A stretch of 64,000 nt of DNA from the NCBI RefSeq assembly GCF_000430625.1, contig NZ_AUMJ01000027.1, forward strand, positions 17,097 through 81,096. The letters run 5' to 3'. The notes beneath the pieces were generated by a model. It ran no database searches and was not told the origin of the DNA. It was given only the letters and a program-made list of their open reading frames with translations. The translations under genes and the position numbers were made by a program. Positions 18,500 to 28,524 of the stretch are shown piece after piece (positions within the stretch are counted from its first letter, which is position 1; every line of letters starts with the position of its first letter). This stretch comes from Aneurinibacillus terranovensis DSM 18919 (GTDB taxonomy: Bacteria > Bacillota > Bacilli > Aneurinibacillales > Aneurinibacillaceae).

Positions 18500-20002
18500 T
18501 TGGAAACAACAGGAATCGGGGATGAAGGGTATGAGCTTTCTGGAGAATTAGAGGGTTATTTTATGTCCTTCCGTAAAAACATTATCGGAGCCGAACAAAC
18601 GTTTATCTCACCCTTTGGCAGAAAGCCGGTGATTTACGCCGATTGGACGGCAACCGGACGTTTATATCGTCCGATTGAATCTAAAATCATTGATGATTTT
18701 GGCCCGTTTATTGCGAATACTCATACGGAATCAAATATTACAGGTACGATTATGACATTAGCGTATAAACAGGCGCAAGCCATTATAAAAAATCATGTGG
18801 ATGCGGACGAACACGATGTGATTATTATGGACGGCTCCGGGATGACCGCAGTTGTCAATAAACTTCAGCGAATCTTGGGTCTGCGGCTGCCGGAAACGTT
18901 GAGAAATAAGGTGAAAGTTACCGAAGAAGAGAGGCCGGTTATTTTTGTTACCCATATGGAGCATCACTCGAACCATACTTCCTGGCTGGAAACGATCGGA
19001 GATGTCGTCATAATGGCGCCCCGCTCAAACGGGACCGTAAACGTACAACAGTTGGAACAACTTCTCCATAAGTATAATCACCGCAAGCTGAAAATCGGCT
19101 CGTTTACCGCCTGTTCCAACGTGACTGGCATCCAGACCCCGTACCATGAACTGGCGAGAAAAATGCATGAGCATGGGGGGATTTGCTTTGTGGATTTTTC
19201 TGCATCCGCCCCTTATGTAGATATCAATATGCATCCAGCATCCCCTCTGGAAAAGCTCGACGGTATTTTCTTTTCTCCCCATAAGTTTTTGGGTGGGCCG
19301 GGTTCGAGCGGGGTGCTTATTTTTGATTCAAGACTGTACTCCAATCAAGTTCCGGATAAACCTGGAGGCGGCACAGTCACGTGGACAAATCCGTGGGGAT
19401 ACCATCACTATTTCCCGGATATCGAGGTGCGTGAGGACGGGGGCACACCGGGGATATTGCAGGGCATCAAATCTGCGTTATGCATAAAATTAAAAGAACA
19501 AATGGGCACGGACAATATGGTAAGGCGGGAAAAAGGAATGGTCGAAGTTTTGTTAACGAAATTGAATAAAATTCCGCGGCTGCATGTGCTGGCCGGACAT
19601 ATCACAGAACGGCTCGGCATTATTTCTTTTATCGTCGAAGATGTTCACTATAACTTGATTGTAAAACTGTTGAATGACCGGTTTGGTATTCAAGTCCGCG
19701 GAGGCTGTTCCTGTGCGGGCACGTACGGCCATTATTTATTAAACATCGACCAGACAACGTCAAAAAAGATTACGGATAAAATCGATCAGGGTGATTTCTC
19801 CACAAAACCCGGCTGGGTACGTTTTTCGATTCACCCAACGATGACCAATCGGGAAATCGATACATTTCTGCAGGCGATGCGATTCATCACTGAAAACATA
19901 GCGGATTTGAAAAATGATTATGTGTATGATCCGGAAACGAATGACTATTATTATATCCGCCACAAGCGGTTCGACATGGAAGGCGCGTTTCGGTTAGGCT
20001 GA
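18500..20002 (+). CDS. class V aminotransferase (cysteine desulfurase-like)
   Basis: A 500-residue PLP enzyme of the NifS/Csd superfamily. I place the start at TTG 18500, 6 bases after AGGGAGGAG; the longer frame from 18350 has no ribosome site and no homology in its first 50 codons. Key motifs: HTESN near the start, DGSGMTAVVNKLQ, HMEHHSNHTSW, SFTACSNVTGI, VDFSASAPYV and the PLP lysine Lys262 in FSPHKFLGGPGSSG. A C-terminal RGGCSCAGTYGH is the cysteine-rich loop. It is longer than SufS (~410). It resembles a widespread uncharacterised group, and the substrate is unknown. Confidence 0.85.
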   Translation: METTGIGDEGYELSGELEGYFMSFRKNIIGAEQTFISPFGRKPVIYADWTATGRLYRPIESKIIDDFGPFIANTHTESNITGTIMTLAYKQAQAIIKNHVDADEHDVIIMDGSGMTAVVNKLQRILGLRLPETLRNKVKVTEEERPVIFVTHMEHHSNHTSWLETIGDVVIMAPRSNGTVNVQQLEQLLHKYNHRKLKIGSFTACSNVTGIQTPYHELARKMHEHGGICFVDFSASAPYVDINMHPASPLEKLDGIFFSPHKFLGGPGSSGVLIFDSRLYSNQVPDKPGGGTVTWTNPWGYHHYFPDIEVREDGGTPGILQGIKSALCIKLKEQMGTDNMVRREKGMVEVLLTKLNKIPRLHVLAGHITERLGIISFIVEDVHYNLIVKLLNDRFGIQVRGGCSCAGTYGHYLLNIDQTTSKKITDKIDQGDFSTKPGWVRFSIHPTMTNREIDTFLQAMRFITENIADLKNDYVYDPETNDYYYIRHKRFDMEGAFRLG

Positions 20003-20234
20003 AAAGTACAAGCGATTCATTGTTTTTTATTCTTTTTTTCGATGTGGAAATGAAAAATACCGGAACCGTCTTATGAAAAGCAAATCTTTTCACTTCATCA
20101 AACAGTGAGTTTGTTAATGGACAGGGTTGAAAAACTGGAAAAAGAAATAAGCGCTTTAAAGGAACAGAAGTAGGAATTTCCAGCTTTGGTTTAAAAGGTG
20201 GTTTTAAAAAGTCAGAAGTGATTTCTTCATCAAG
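20003..20234. other. gap without a convincing gene
   Basis: An 18-codon coiled-coil-like frame at 20117-20173 (MDRVEKLEKEISALKEQK) has no ribosome site and may be a remnant. Nothing else is recognised. Confidence 0.3.
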
Positions 20235-20900
20235 TTAAGGAACTCTCCATAACCGGGTTCGAACATAAACAGCAAAGACACATCCATTCCAGACGGCTGA
20301 ACTGATAAAGATAGAGGCCGTTCCCCACCACACAACCATCCAGCCGGACAAATACATGGTTACGGGCATCCCCAAGCGAAAAAGGGTGCCTGTAATGCCG
20401 CCGATTCTGCCGATAAGATGGCCAGGGGTTTGCTCATGTCTGAATGTATACACACATATGTCGTTGAATGAGATGGCGATTCCTATGATAAATAATATTG
20501 CAGTCAAGGTCATTAGATTTGCACAAAAATAAAGCGCGATATAAGACAAAGCGTTTAATAAAGCGGACATTCCAAAAATCATCCCCAGTCCGATACGAGC
20601 CCTCAAGCGGTTGATTAGTAGGCTTCCTGCCAATCCTCCCACACCCGAAGCCGACAGCACGACAGCCAATAGTGAAGAAGAAAGTTTTAGCTCATCTTTT
20701 GCGTAGAAAATAATCGTCGTGCTGATAACAGCCGTGGTACAATTTAGGAATATGACGAAGATGGTCATCATCCATAATAATTTATTTGATGTAAAAGCAG
20801 TCCATCCTTCATACAGTTCTTGTCTAAAGTTGCCTTTCCCTTTTCGGGTCACGGTTTCGCCGACGGACAATTGAAGAAGGAAAAACAGGCAGAGAAGGTA
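20235..20900 (-). pseudogene. MFS exporter, C-terminal half only
   Basis: The minus-strand frame encodes about six transmembrane segments of an MFS_3/enterobactin-exporter-like protein, including LSSSLLAVVLSASGVGGLAG and RHEQTPGHLIGRIGG (the loop and RI motif of that group), and ends normally. The reading frame stays open past the nominal TTG at 20870 through one more hydrophobic stretch (ITAICYLLCLFFLL) to a stop at 20943-20945. The first five or six helices (~180 residues) are absent. It is joined head to head with the truncated SgrR gene, so it is probably non-functional. Confidence 0.8.
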
Positions 20901-20912
20901 ACAGATAGCGGT

Positions 20913-22076
20913 GATGTAGTTGCCGATGATGTTTTGTATAGTTTAACACGCCTGGCTGATGCATCATGCGCCCAGAATTGGCTCGTCAGGGATATTGATT
21001 CGATCAAGGTTCTCTCACGATATACCCTGCAAATCCATTTAACAAAACCGAATCATCTGTTTTTACGGTTCCTGAGTTTTGCCCCCGCTTCGATTGTACC
21101 CCGGGATGTCTATGAAGAAAACAGGGAAGGCATGACTGATCTTCCCGTCGGTTCAGGCCCGTACAAAGTTACCAAATGGTCCTCGGGAGTTTGTGTGCTG
21201 GAAGCGTTTGACCCGCATTTTCAAGGGCGGGCGTTTATAGATCGGATCGAAATTATTATTGTACCTGAGACAAACAACGAATTCCTCCTTGAACCGAAAT
21301 CCAATTTATTAGTCGTTTGGTCAGGTGAAGCCGCCGTCCATTCTGCACGGGATTGGGAAGAAGCGGAAGATTTATGCGGTAGTAGCCTGCTGACTGTTAA
21401 CCTGAAAAAGGAGGGAGCTCTTCAGGATATCCATTTTCGCAAAGCTTTGTACCACTTGATTAATCGCCAGAAAATGATCGTGGAATTGGGGGAACCCCGG
21501 CTTTATCCGTCGAGAAATTTTCAGGTAAACGGCAGGCCGAGCTTTTTTGATAAAGATTGGAAAGGGGATGAGGCGCTGAACCTGTTAAGCCAGTCTCAGT
21601 ATCAGGGAGAACCTCTTCAACTTTTTACATACAGCCGACATGCCCCGGATGCCTTCTGGCTCAAACACGAATACAAAACGTACGGCATTCATGTACATGT
21701 AAATCTTGTTTCCTGGCGCGACATGTTAAAGAAAGAAAATATGGAAAAAGCGGATCTGATTCTATTTGAGGCTTTGTTGAGTGAAGGAATGATTAGGCTG
21801 ATCGAATACTATCAGTCCTCGAACAGTTTCATCCGCTCCCATTTGGACGATAAACTCTCTTCCTTCGTTGACCGGAACATCAGTGAGCTGTTAGCAGAAC
21901 CTAACGATGAAAGCAGACAACAAATTTTGCAAAAAATAGAGCAGGAATTAAAAGACCAATATGTAATGATTTTTCTCGTTTATAAGACAGTGAGTACGAT
22001 GTCCCATCCTTCTTTGCGAGGTGTAAAAGTGAGCCCGAGCGGATGGGTTGATTTTAAGAATATCTGGTTCAAATAA
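20913..22076 (+). pseudogene. SgrR-like regulator/solute-binding protein, 5' truncated
   Basis: From about 20913 the frame reads as the SBP_bac_5 (peptide-binding-like) domain of SgrR-type regulators: DVVADDVLYSLTRL, then DLPVGSGPYKVTKW, then ALYHLINRQKMI, to a normal end. The N-terminal DNA-binding domain and the first part of the binding domain are missing (SgrR proteins are ~550-600 residues; ~388 remain). The 30 codons upstream of 20913 are the reverse complement of MFS coding sequence. SgrR regulators usually control a divergent MFS exporter, and that pair is what is broken here. Confidence 0.8.
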
Positions 22077-22279
22077 AGTTGAAATTTTTTAACCAATCTT
22101 TTCGATTTTTTTGTCACCCCGATAATAAAGTATCACCCATTTCCGCCAACAAAGAGTGACCGGAATCGTGAATAACAGAATTTCCCGGTAGGCATAAATC
22201 ACGTTTTTGCATACCTTTAAAGGTTAACGTAAAAAATACTACTAACAAAACAGAATTGGCTGCACCGGAGGGATCAAAT

Positions 22280-22828
22280 ATGAAAATCTATGTGATTTAT
22301 GACAGTGAAAACGGCCATACGGAAGCATTGGCCAAAGCGATTGCCGAAGGAGCCGGCCAGGAAAATGCGGAAGTTTATTTAGATCATGTCGATAACGCCC
22401 AGATCCGTGCACTTGTTGATATGGATGCGATCATCTGGGGATGCCCCGGCCATTTCGGAACGATAAGTGGGGGACTTAAAAACTGGATCGATAGATTGGG
22501 GTATTTGTGGGCGGAAGGCAAGTTAATCGGGAAGGTCGGAGCCGTGTTTTGTACAACAGCAACCGTGCATGGCGGAATTGAGGCTACCTTATTAAATTTG
22601 ATCACACCAATGCTTCATCAGGGAATGATTATTGTAGGTTTACCCGGGAATATACCGGAGAACGCGTTATATGGTTCTTATTATGGAGTTGGCGTTACCT
22701 GTCCGATTGAAGCGTCTCCTGACGATCCTCCAAATTTACCATCGGAAGCGGAACTTGCGCTTGGCCGGTCTCTCGGCAAACGGGTTGCCCGGATCACGAG
22801 AAAATTAACAGGGAATCAAACATCCTAA
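22280..22828 (+). CDS. WrbA-like flavodoxin-fold NAD(P)H:quinone oxidoreductase
   Basis: A 182-residue flavodoxin-fold protein. The FMN phosphate loop is [13 protein letters not shown] at residues ~6-18. [20 protein letters not shown] and [15 protein letters not shown] correspond to the WrbA FMN-binding loops. The start is ATG 22280 with GGAGGG 6 bases upstream. WrbA-type enzymes reduce quinones by two electrons, avoiding semiquinones. The following gene begins 17 bp downstream and is probably co-transcribed. Confidence 0.85.
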   Translation: MKIYVIYDSENGHTEALAKAIAEGAGQENAEVYLDHVDNAQIRALVDMDAIIWGCPGHFGTISGGLKNWIDRLGYLWAEGKLIGKVGAVFCTTATVHGGIEATLLNLITPMLHQGMIIVGLPGNIPENALYGSYYGVGVTCPIEASPDDPPNLPSEAELALGRSLGKRVARITRKLTGNQTS

Positions 22829-22845
22829 CTGAGGAGTCGAGATAC

Positions 22846-23427
22846 ATGTTGCCTCTTATTATATTTGGAGTCATTGCTTTTATTATTATTTTGTTTCTTA
22901 TCATCTTTAATGTCCGGACAAGCTCGCGCATGAACCGCAAACAAGCAGCTTCGCATCCAACCCGTCCTGCAAAAATGACACATGTAACACTCGAACCACC
23001 GCCGACCCGAACCACACCAACCAAACAACAGGTTTCGCAGAATCAACCGTCTGCCATGCCAACCCGCCATGCAGCCGCACCCATTGAACAGCCAATCGGG
23101 CCAACTCATCAACCAGCTGTACCAATCGAACACACAGCTACGCACGATCAACAGCCGGCTGTGCAGACTCAACGGCAGCCTACGCTCGTTCGGCAGCCTG
23201 ACCCGCCGCCAGCCAATCGGCCTCGATCCTTACAGAATATATCAATCGACGAAAAACTTGCCGTTAAAAAATCAGACCAGGATTATCGAATGGCTTTGAA
23301 GAACTTTCGTGAAGGAAAAAGCAGGGATACAGAGAATAAAGAATGGGAAGACAATACAAAGGCTAATGCTGATGAAGTGTACCGGCACGCTCTGCGTACC
23401 TTGAATAGACAGAAGGACGACAAGTAG
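22846..23427 (+). CDS. single-pass membrane protein with Pro/Gln/Thr-rich linker
   Basis: A 193-residue protein I do not recognise. Residues ~3-22 are one strong transmembrane helix (PLIIFGVIAFIIILFLIIF). Residues ~30-125 are low in complexity and rich in Pro, Thr, Gln and His. A charged C-terminal segment (~130-193) contains two similar motifs, DQDYRMALKNFREGK and ADEVYRHALRTLNRQK. GAGGAG precedes the ATG. The layout (anchor, disordered spacer, small charged domain) suggests a membrane-tethered factor. It probably shares a transcript with the WrbA-like gene. No function can be assigned. Confidence 0.7.
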   Translation: MLPLIIFGVIAFIIILFLIIFNVRTSSRMNRKQAASHPTRPAKMTHVTLEPPPTRTTPTKQQVSQNQPSAMPTRHAAAPIEQPIGPTHQPAVPIEHTATHDQQPAVQTQRQPTLVRQPDPPPANRPRSLQNISIDEKLAVKKSDQDYRMALKNFREGKSRDTENKEWEDNTKANADEVYRHALRTLNRQKDDK

Positions 23428-23616
23428 CTGGCGATGCTTATTTGTTTAAGAGGTACTTATTATTGTGTATATGCGTATTATCGTGTAATATGGTATGTTA
23501 TAGTAAACAATTGGTTATAAAAGGAAGGTAAATAACCCCTTCAAAAAAGAACGAAATTTATGTAAAATGAAGATATTTGGATCGGTGTCAACTCCTATTA
23601 CCAAGGGGAAGTATAT

Positions 23617-24852
23617 ATGAGTGTCAAAACTTTTTTTATAAAACTTTTCACTAAAATAAATTCACATATTCTTGAACTGGGAATCCTGTTGCTTTTTCTT
23701 CTGCCGCCCATCGGGATCGGTTGTCTGCTGGTAACAGGATGGTACCATATATATAAAATTATACGTAAAAAAGCAACTTTGTACATAAACCTGAGTACCA
23801 TTTTTTTCTTAAGTCTTCTGCTCGCTTCGATTGGAGCTTTGATTGAATTTCATCAATGGAAGTACATACTGGTCCCCCTAATGATACTTGGTTATTTGGG
23901 GCTTTACCTGCATGTGAAAGATCACGGGAAACTGTCTTCCATGCGCACGTATAAACAGAAGGTGATATGGGGAAGTATCTATATTTTTATTGTAGGCCAA
24001 ATACAGCTGTTCGGAGATACTTTTTACAGCAGCACCGGCGTACTCGGGATGCTTACGGGCTCGCTTTTGTTAGGATATGATAAACCGGATCGTTTATTCG
24101 GAAGCGCGTATAATCCGAATTTTGCTTCGTTTCTCCTTCTATTTGCATTAGCCTTTTTGCTCGTTGACCTATTGAATCAATTAAGAAAGGGATTCAGTAA
24201 GAAGACGATTTTGTCCGTGGGAATGATCGCCGCAATAGCGGTAGCCGTCGCGGAAACTGGCTCACGCACAGGCGTCGTATGTATGATTGTACTGTTTCTT
24301 TTATTTTCTTTCCGCTACCGTTGGGTATTCGGCGGCGCTTCGCTGTGCCTGCTGACCTTTATCGGGGAGAATAAAATATCGGAACTGCTGCCAAGAACAC
24401 AGAATATAGGTGAATCCGCTTATACGCGAAAAGTGATTTGGGAAAATAGCGTCCATATCTGGTATAATCATCCGTTCTTTGGCGTAACCCCAATTGGGTT
24501 TAAAGATGCATATGCTCAACTGGCAGAAGGAGGAATAACGCACGCCCACAATATTGTCCTTGGTTTCTTTTCAGAATATGGGACAATAGGAGGCTTAACC
24601 TTTATATTTCTGGTCATTTGTACATTCTATAAACTATCAAAAGCCGCACTAGCTTTAAAAAATCAGAAACGTTATCTTGATTTATTTTTATTCACCATGC
24701 CGATTATTCTTATTACAGGAATTTTCGATCACCCTTTAGTTTCTCCCCAAACGGCGTTACCTGCTATTATTTTGCTTGGTAGCTGGGACCGATATTCATC
24801 ACGTGTCCGTTTTTTTGCTAAGCCTGCGATGGCCGTGCGAAAGTATTCCTGA
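23617..24852 (+). CDS. O-antigen ligase family (Wzy_C) membrane protein
   Basis: A 411-residue polytopic protein with about ten hydrophobic segments. The signature loop is near residues 275-315: NPFFGVTPIGFKDAYAQ-like sequence (HPFFGVTPIGFKDAY) followed by THAHNIVLGFFSEYGTIGG, the Wzy_C loop containing the conserved His. Such proteins polymerise or ligate glycans, or in Gram-positives modify teichoic or exopolysaccharide chains. No glycan gene cluster surrounds it, so the substrate is open. The start is ATG 23617 with AAGGGGAAG upstream. Confidence 0.82.
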   Translation: MSVKTFFIKLFTKINSHILELGILLLFLLPPIGIGCLLVTGWYHIYKIIRKKATLYINLSTIFFLSLLLASIGALIEFHQWKYILVPLMILGYLGLYLHVKDHGKLSSMRTYKQKVIWGSIYIFIVGQIQLFGDTFYSSTGVLGMLTGSLLLGYDKPDRLFGSAYNPNFASFLLLFALAFLLVDLLNQLRKGFSKKTILSVGMIAAIAVAVAETGSRTGVVCMIVLFLLFSFRYRWVFGGASLCLLTFIGENKISELLPRTQNIGESAYTRKVIWENSVHIWYNHPFFGVTPIGFKDAYAQLAEGGITHAHNIVLGFFSEYGTIGGLTFIFLVICTFYKLSKAALALKNQKRYLDLFLFTMPIILITGIFDHPLVSPQTALPAIILLGSWDRYSSRVRFFAKPAMAVRKYS

Positions 24853-24863
24853 TCGTCACGTTT

Positions 24864-24929
24864 CAGCCCGTGAATCACTATAAAATCAGCCCGTGAATCA
24901 CTATAAAAGTGGCACGGGCTGATTTTTTT
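24864..24929 (+). terminator. terminator with a duplicated 22-bp arm
   Basis: CAGCCCGTGAATCACTATAA and its two following A bases occur twice in tandem (24864-24885 and 24887-24908). The second or first copy pairs with CACGGGCTGATTTT (24913-24926), which runs into T7. The duplication gives two alternative 5' arms for one 3' arm. Confidence 0.8.
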
Positions 24930-24937
24930 CGCAAGCG

Positions 24938-25816
24938 TTATTTGGATTGAATTTTTCGAATCAGGAAACCGGAGAGCCAGAGAAATACAACAGTAACCAA
25001 TCCGTAAAACAGAATAAAAATCCAGTATGGGTCCGTGGAATGACCGGCTGCATTAAACTTCTCGCTAAAGATAGCCGGCTGCTGTGCAAAAACTACGGAA
25101 ACGATGCTTACCGGGTCAATATTGTCGAGGGCGTGCAGCCAGCCGTACAGGGGATGCGTCCAAAGGGGCGGCATCGGGCCTGGGCCCTGAATGGCCTGCA
25201 AATCCGAAACGATAGATTGGTACAGCAAATAACTAAGCAGCACCAGGAGTGCTGTATAGCCAAATATAACCGAGTACGCTACCACCGTAGCTGCCCCTGT
25301 TCGTTTCATAATGGTCGACACAAAAATGCCAACCGCGCCGATCGCAAGCATCGTAATGATATAAATGCCAAACACCCGCAGCAATTGGGCAGGGGATATC
25401 CCTCCGAATAAAAATATTATGCTGTAAAGGGGGGCGGAGGAGACAACAAGCAGCAGCATAAAGCTAAGGGATGAAAACCACTTCCCGATGACAATCTGCC
25501 ACGGCGAGAGATTAGTCGTAAGCAGGATTGAAAGGGTCTGCCTTTCTTTTTCTCCACTGATGATCCCCGCGGTTAATCCCGGGGTAATGAATATAATGAG
25601 CGCGTATTGCAGAATCGACAGCAGGATAAAAAATTCATGGGTGCGATCCGGTGAAAATGTGTAAACGTCTTTAAAAGCAAAATACATCAACGTAAAAACA
25701 ACCGCACCAAGGGATGACAAATATAATAAGAGGGTCAATGGCGTTTTCGCGGAGCGCATTCGAATCCGAAATTCTTTGCCAATAACAGGGTTCGCCAAAC
25801 GATATAGACGGTTCAT
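24938..25816 (-). CDS. ABC-2 type transporter permease
   Basis: A 292-residue membrane protein with six hydrophobic segments. ITPGLTAGIISGEKERQTLSILLTTNLSP contains the ISGEKE amphipathic motif characteristic of ABC-2 permeases of the NosY/ABC2_membrane_5 kind. Its start overlaps the stop of the ATPase gene by four bases (ATGA at 25813-25816), so the two are translationally coupled. It forms an exporter with that ATPase, whose gene is frameshifted here. The substrate is unknown. Confidence 0.88.
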   Translation of the reverse strand: MNRLYRLANPVIGKEFRIRMRSAKTPLTLLLYLSSLGAVVFTLMYFAFKDVYTFSPDRTHEFFILLSILQYALIIFITPGLTAGIISGEKERQTLSILLTTNLSPWQIVIGKWFSSLSFMLLLVVSSAPLYSIIFLFGGISPAQLLRVFGIYIITMLAIGAVGIFVSTIMKRTGAATVVAYSVIFGYTALLVLLSYLLYQSIVSDLQAIQGPGPMPPLWTHPLYGWLHALDNIDPVSIVSVVFAQQPAIFSEKFNAAGHSTDPYWIFILFYGLVTVVFLWLSGFLIRKIQSK

Positions 25817-26740
25817 GAGCCGACTCCTTTCGTAATCTCCAAAAAGACATCTTCCAGGTTTCCTTCCATCTCACCAAACGCGGCAAGCGAGAAGCCTTCC
25901 GAAACAAGGGTGGATAGAAGGGCAGCCTGGTCAGCAGCCGTTCCCTTAAAGCTGACGGTAATCCACTCATCTTCCCGCACGGCGTTGGAGATGAGTGGCG
26001 CTTCCCGCAGGCGACGCAGAAGGCCTTCCTGGTCATCAAGCGCGCGAATGCGTAACAATTTTTGCTGGTGCATCTTCGCATAAATCTCTTCCACTTTTCC
26101 CTCGGCGATCAGCTGTCCGGCTTCAATGATGGCGATCGTATCGCACATCTCTGCCAATTCCGGAAGAATATGAGAACTAATTAAAATCGTTTTTCCGGTT
26201 CTGCGCAATTCCTTGAGTATTTCCCGCATTTCAATACGGGCACGCGGGTCCAATCCGGACGCCGGTTCATCGAGTATCAGCACCTCAGGACTGTGTACGA
26301 GGCAACGTGCAAGGCCGAGCCGCTGTTTCATCCCACGCGACAGCGTATCGACGTATGCATCATTTTTGTGTGTTAATTGAACGAGTTCCAGTAATTGCGG
26401 GATGATCCGTTCGCGTTCGTCTGGTTTGAGCCCATAGCTTGCGCCATAAAAATCCAGGTATTCATATACCGTGAGATTGTCATACACACCAAAAAAGTCC
26501 GGCATATAGCCAATTAAACGTCGAACATCGCGCGGGTGCTTTGTTACATCAAATCCGCCCACAAGAGCGGTGCCGCTTGTCGGTGTAAGCAATGTCGCAA
26601 GAATGGACATAGTCGTAGACTTTCCAGCCCCGTTCGGCCCGACAAATCCGTAAAACCTGCCCCTTTTTTATATCGAGAGAGAGGTCGCGCACGGCAGCGG
26701 TCCGTCCAAACGTTTTATAAAGGTTTCTTATTTCTATCAT
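25813..26740 (-). pseudogene. ABC transporter ATPase, one-base frameshift before Walker A
   Basis: Read in two frames, this is a complete 308-residue ABC ATPase. The first frame gives MIEIRNLYKTFGRTAAV…KKGQV. The second resumes YGFVGPNGAGKSTTMSILAT, with Walker A, then the signature LSRGMKQRLGLARCL, Walker B EVLILDEPASGLDPRA and the H-loop ISSHILPELAEM. One extra base in the AAAA run at 26652-26655 (TTTT on the coding strand) breaks the frame exactly between them. Its start overlaps the upstream gene's stop (ATGA) and its end overlaps the permease start. It could be a real inactivation or a homopolymer error. Confidence 0.85.
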
Positions 26741-28485
26741 TTTGTATCTACCGTTCCTTCCGTGTAACCTAGGGATGCTTTTACCAGCGTTAGCTGGAAG
26801 GTTGTATAAGGTTGATTCATGATTTTGTTTTTAAACGGCTGCTGATCCGTCCAGCCCAGCAGATAAATGGGTAGTTTATTTGCTTCCAGATTTGTTCCGT
26901 TATTAAAAAGCATTTCCAGCAGTTTTTCTTCCCGGGAAGGGCCAGCTTCTTTTTTCTCCGCAGCATTTTCCGGGAGGAGCGAGCGGGCGAAGGGAGTCCG
27001 GGTAAATGCTTGATCGGTGGGCTGGAAAGGTTGAATCGGCAGGTTCACCTGAACGACTGATCCTGGATCCAGCTTAGGAATGCTTTGTACGCTTTGTCCG
27101 CAGACAATTTTCACATCGTGCAACGTATAGGCTGTTTGATTTTGTACCGTGCCGGTCAAACGTTGATTTTGTTCGACCAACGATGTTTTAAACTGGCCTG
27201 CGTCCTGCAAATGCCGGTAGACAAACGACTTTTGCAAGGACCAGAACGCAGTATTATTGAATTGAATGTTGGTTTGCCCCGGGCCAGTTGAAACGGTTGC
27301 GAGACTGTCGTAAGTATCCTCACGATACGGATTGTTTCTAATGGGAAAAACATTCGGACTCCCTGTAAAACGCAATTGATAATCGCCGCCGTGCGGGGCA
27401 AAAAAAGCAGTTCCCCCGAGCACATCAGCCCGCCCGCCGTTTTTAATGTCAACCACGCTTATATTTTGCAGGATGACACTGTCTCCATGCTTCCATTTGC
27501 CATAGCCGTAAATCCCATACGACACAATGAGTGAAACAAGGGGAATCACGAGCCAATTCCATTCCCGACGGTTGCGCTTTTTCATCACATAATAGGTAAG
27601 CGGCCCGACTACGAGAATATAGCACAGAAAGAACAAAGCGGCGTTCGGAATGTTCGGGAGGCGAAGCGCCGGGATTTGCGCGGCAATGTCCCCCAGTTGT
27701 TGATATTGTCCAAGCGAACGGCCTTTTGCGTTCGCTACCGAAGGGTCTCTTTCCTTTTTGCTAACAGCATCCCATATCTGCGAATTGCTTTTACCGTCAA
27801 CAGATAGATACAAACCTCCGTCAGCCGTCCAATTCCGAATGGTTAGCTTCTGAGCCGGCGATAATTTTGCCTCTTGATTGACGCTGACAAGCAACACATC
27901 CAGTTGGCTTGTGATAAGAGAGTCGGCTGGAATGTCATTCGGGTGCAGCGCTGTCAGATGAAGGGGAAAGGGCTGGTTTTTTTCCGGTGGCTGTGATTGC
28001 AGTAAACGGGCAAACGTCGCATCATCTGATAGAATCCCGACCATCGTTGTGCCCTCAGACATCCCCGTTGCGATAAGCGGCTGCTTAACAGGAGTATGAT
28101 TATTATCTACCCATTCCACATACCCGGCGGCTTGTTTCCCGTCCAACAGTTGTCCAAAAATAGTAAAATGAACGGTTTTCGTTTCACCTTTTGCAAGGGA
28201 AAGGTGCTGTGAATAGATACCGCCAAATGGCCCTTGACCATTCAAGTCTAACTGAATGTTACCTTCAACCCCGGACGCTCCCTGGTTGGTAACGGTCACC
28301 GATAAAGGGACGAGAGAGTTCCATTTGTACTCCCCGTTAAACCCTACTGTTGTCTTAATCGTAATACTGGGCGATGTATCGGCATATACGAATGCACCGG
28401 GCAATCCCCACCCGCTGAAAAATGTACATAAGGCAATAATGGCAAATGTTAGAAGTTTGCGCCGTGCCGGTCTTCGTTTTATCAT
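26737..28485 (-). CDS. exported/membrane protein of an ABC export operon
   Basis: A 582-residue protein, start ATG 28485 (GGAG 8 bases upstream; the in-frame ATG 28509 is less well placed). An N-terminal signal (RRKLLTFAIIALCTFFSGW) is followed by an extracellular beta-rich domain (ITIKTTVGFNGEYKWNSLVP…). Two transmembrane helices lie near residues 285-340 (ALFFLCYILVVGPLTYYVM, then WLVIPLVSLIVSYGIYGYG), followed by a second soluble domain of ~235 residues. It is first in an operon with the ABC ATPase and permease, with a four-base ATGA overlap. The family is uncharacterised; a role in sensing or handling the exported substrate at the envelope is inferred. Confidence 0.75.
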   Translation of the reverse strand: MIKRRPARRKLLTFAIIALCTFFSGWGLPGAFVYADTSPSITIKTTVGFNGEYKWNSLVPLSVTVTNQGASGVEGNIQLDLNGQGPFGGIYSQHLSLAKGETKTVHFTIFGQLLDGKQAAGYVEWVDNNHTPVKQPLIATGMSEGTTMVGILSDDATFARLLQSQPPEKNQPFPLHLTALHPNDIPADSLITSQLDVLLVSVNQEAKLSPAQKLTIRNWTADGGLYLSVDGKSNSQIWDAVSKKERDPSVANAKGRSLGQYQQLGDIAAQIPALRLPNIPNAALFFLCYILVVGPLTYYVMKKRNRREWNWLVIPLVSLIVSYGIYGYGKWKHGDSVILQNISVVDIKNGGRADVLGGTAFFAPHGGDYQLRFTGSPNVFPIRNNPYREDTYDSLATVSTGPGQTNIQFNNTAFWSLQKSFVYRHLQDAGQFKTSLVEQNQRLTGTVQNQTAYTLHDVKIVCGQSVQSIPKLDPGSVVQVNLPIQPFQPTDQAFTRTPFARSLLPENAAEKKEAGPSREEKLLEMLFNNGTNLEANKLPIYLLGWTDQQPFKNKIMNQPYTTFQLTLVKASLGYTEGTVDTK

Positions 28486-28524
28486 GTGTCCAACTCCAAT
28501 CTCTCCCATACTAAATATTCGTTG

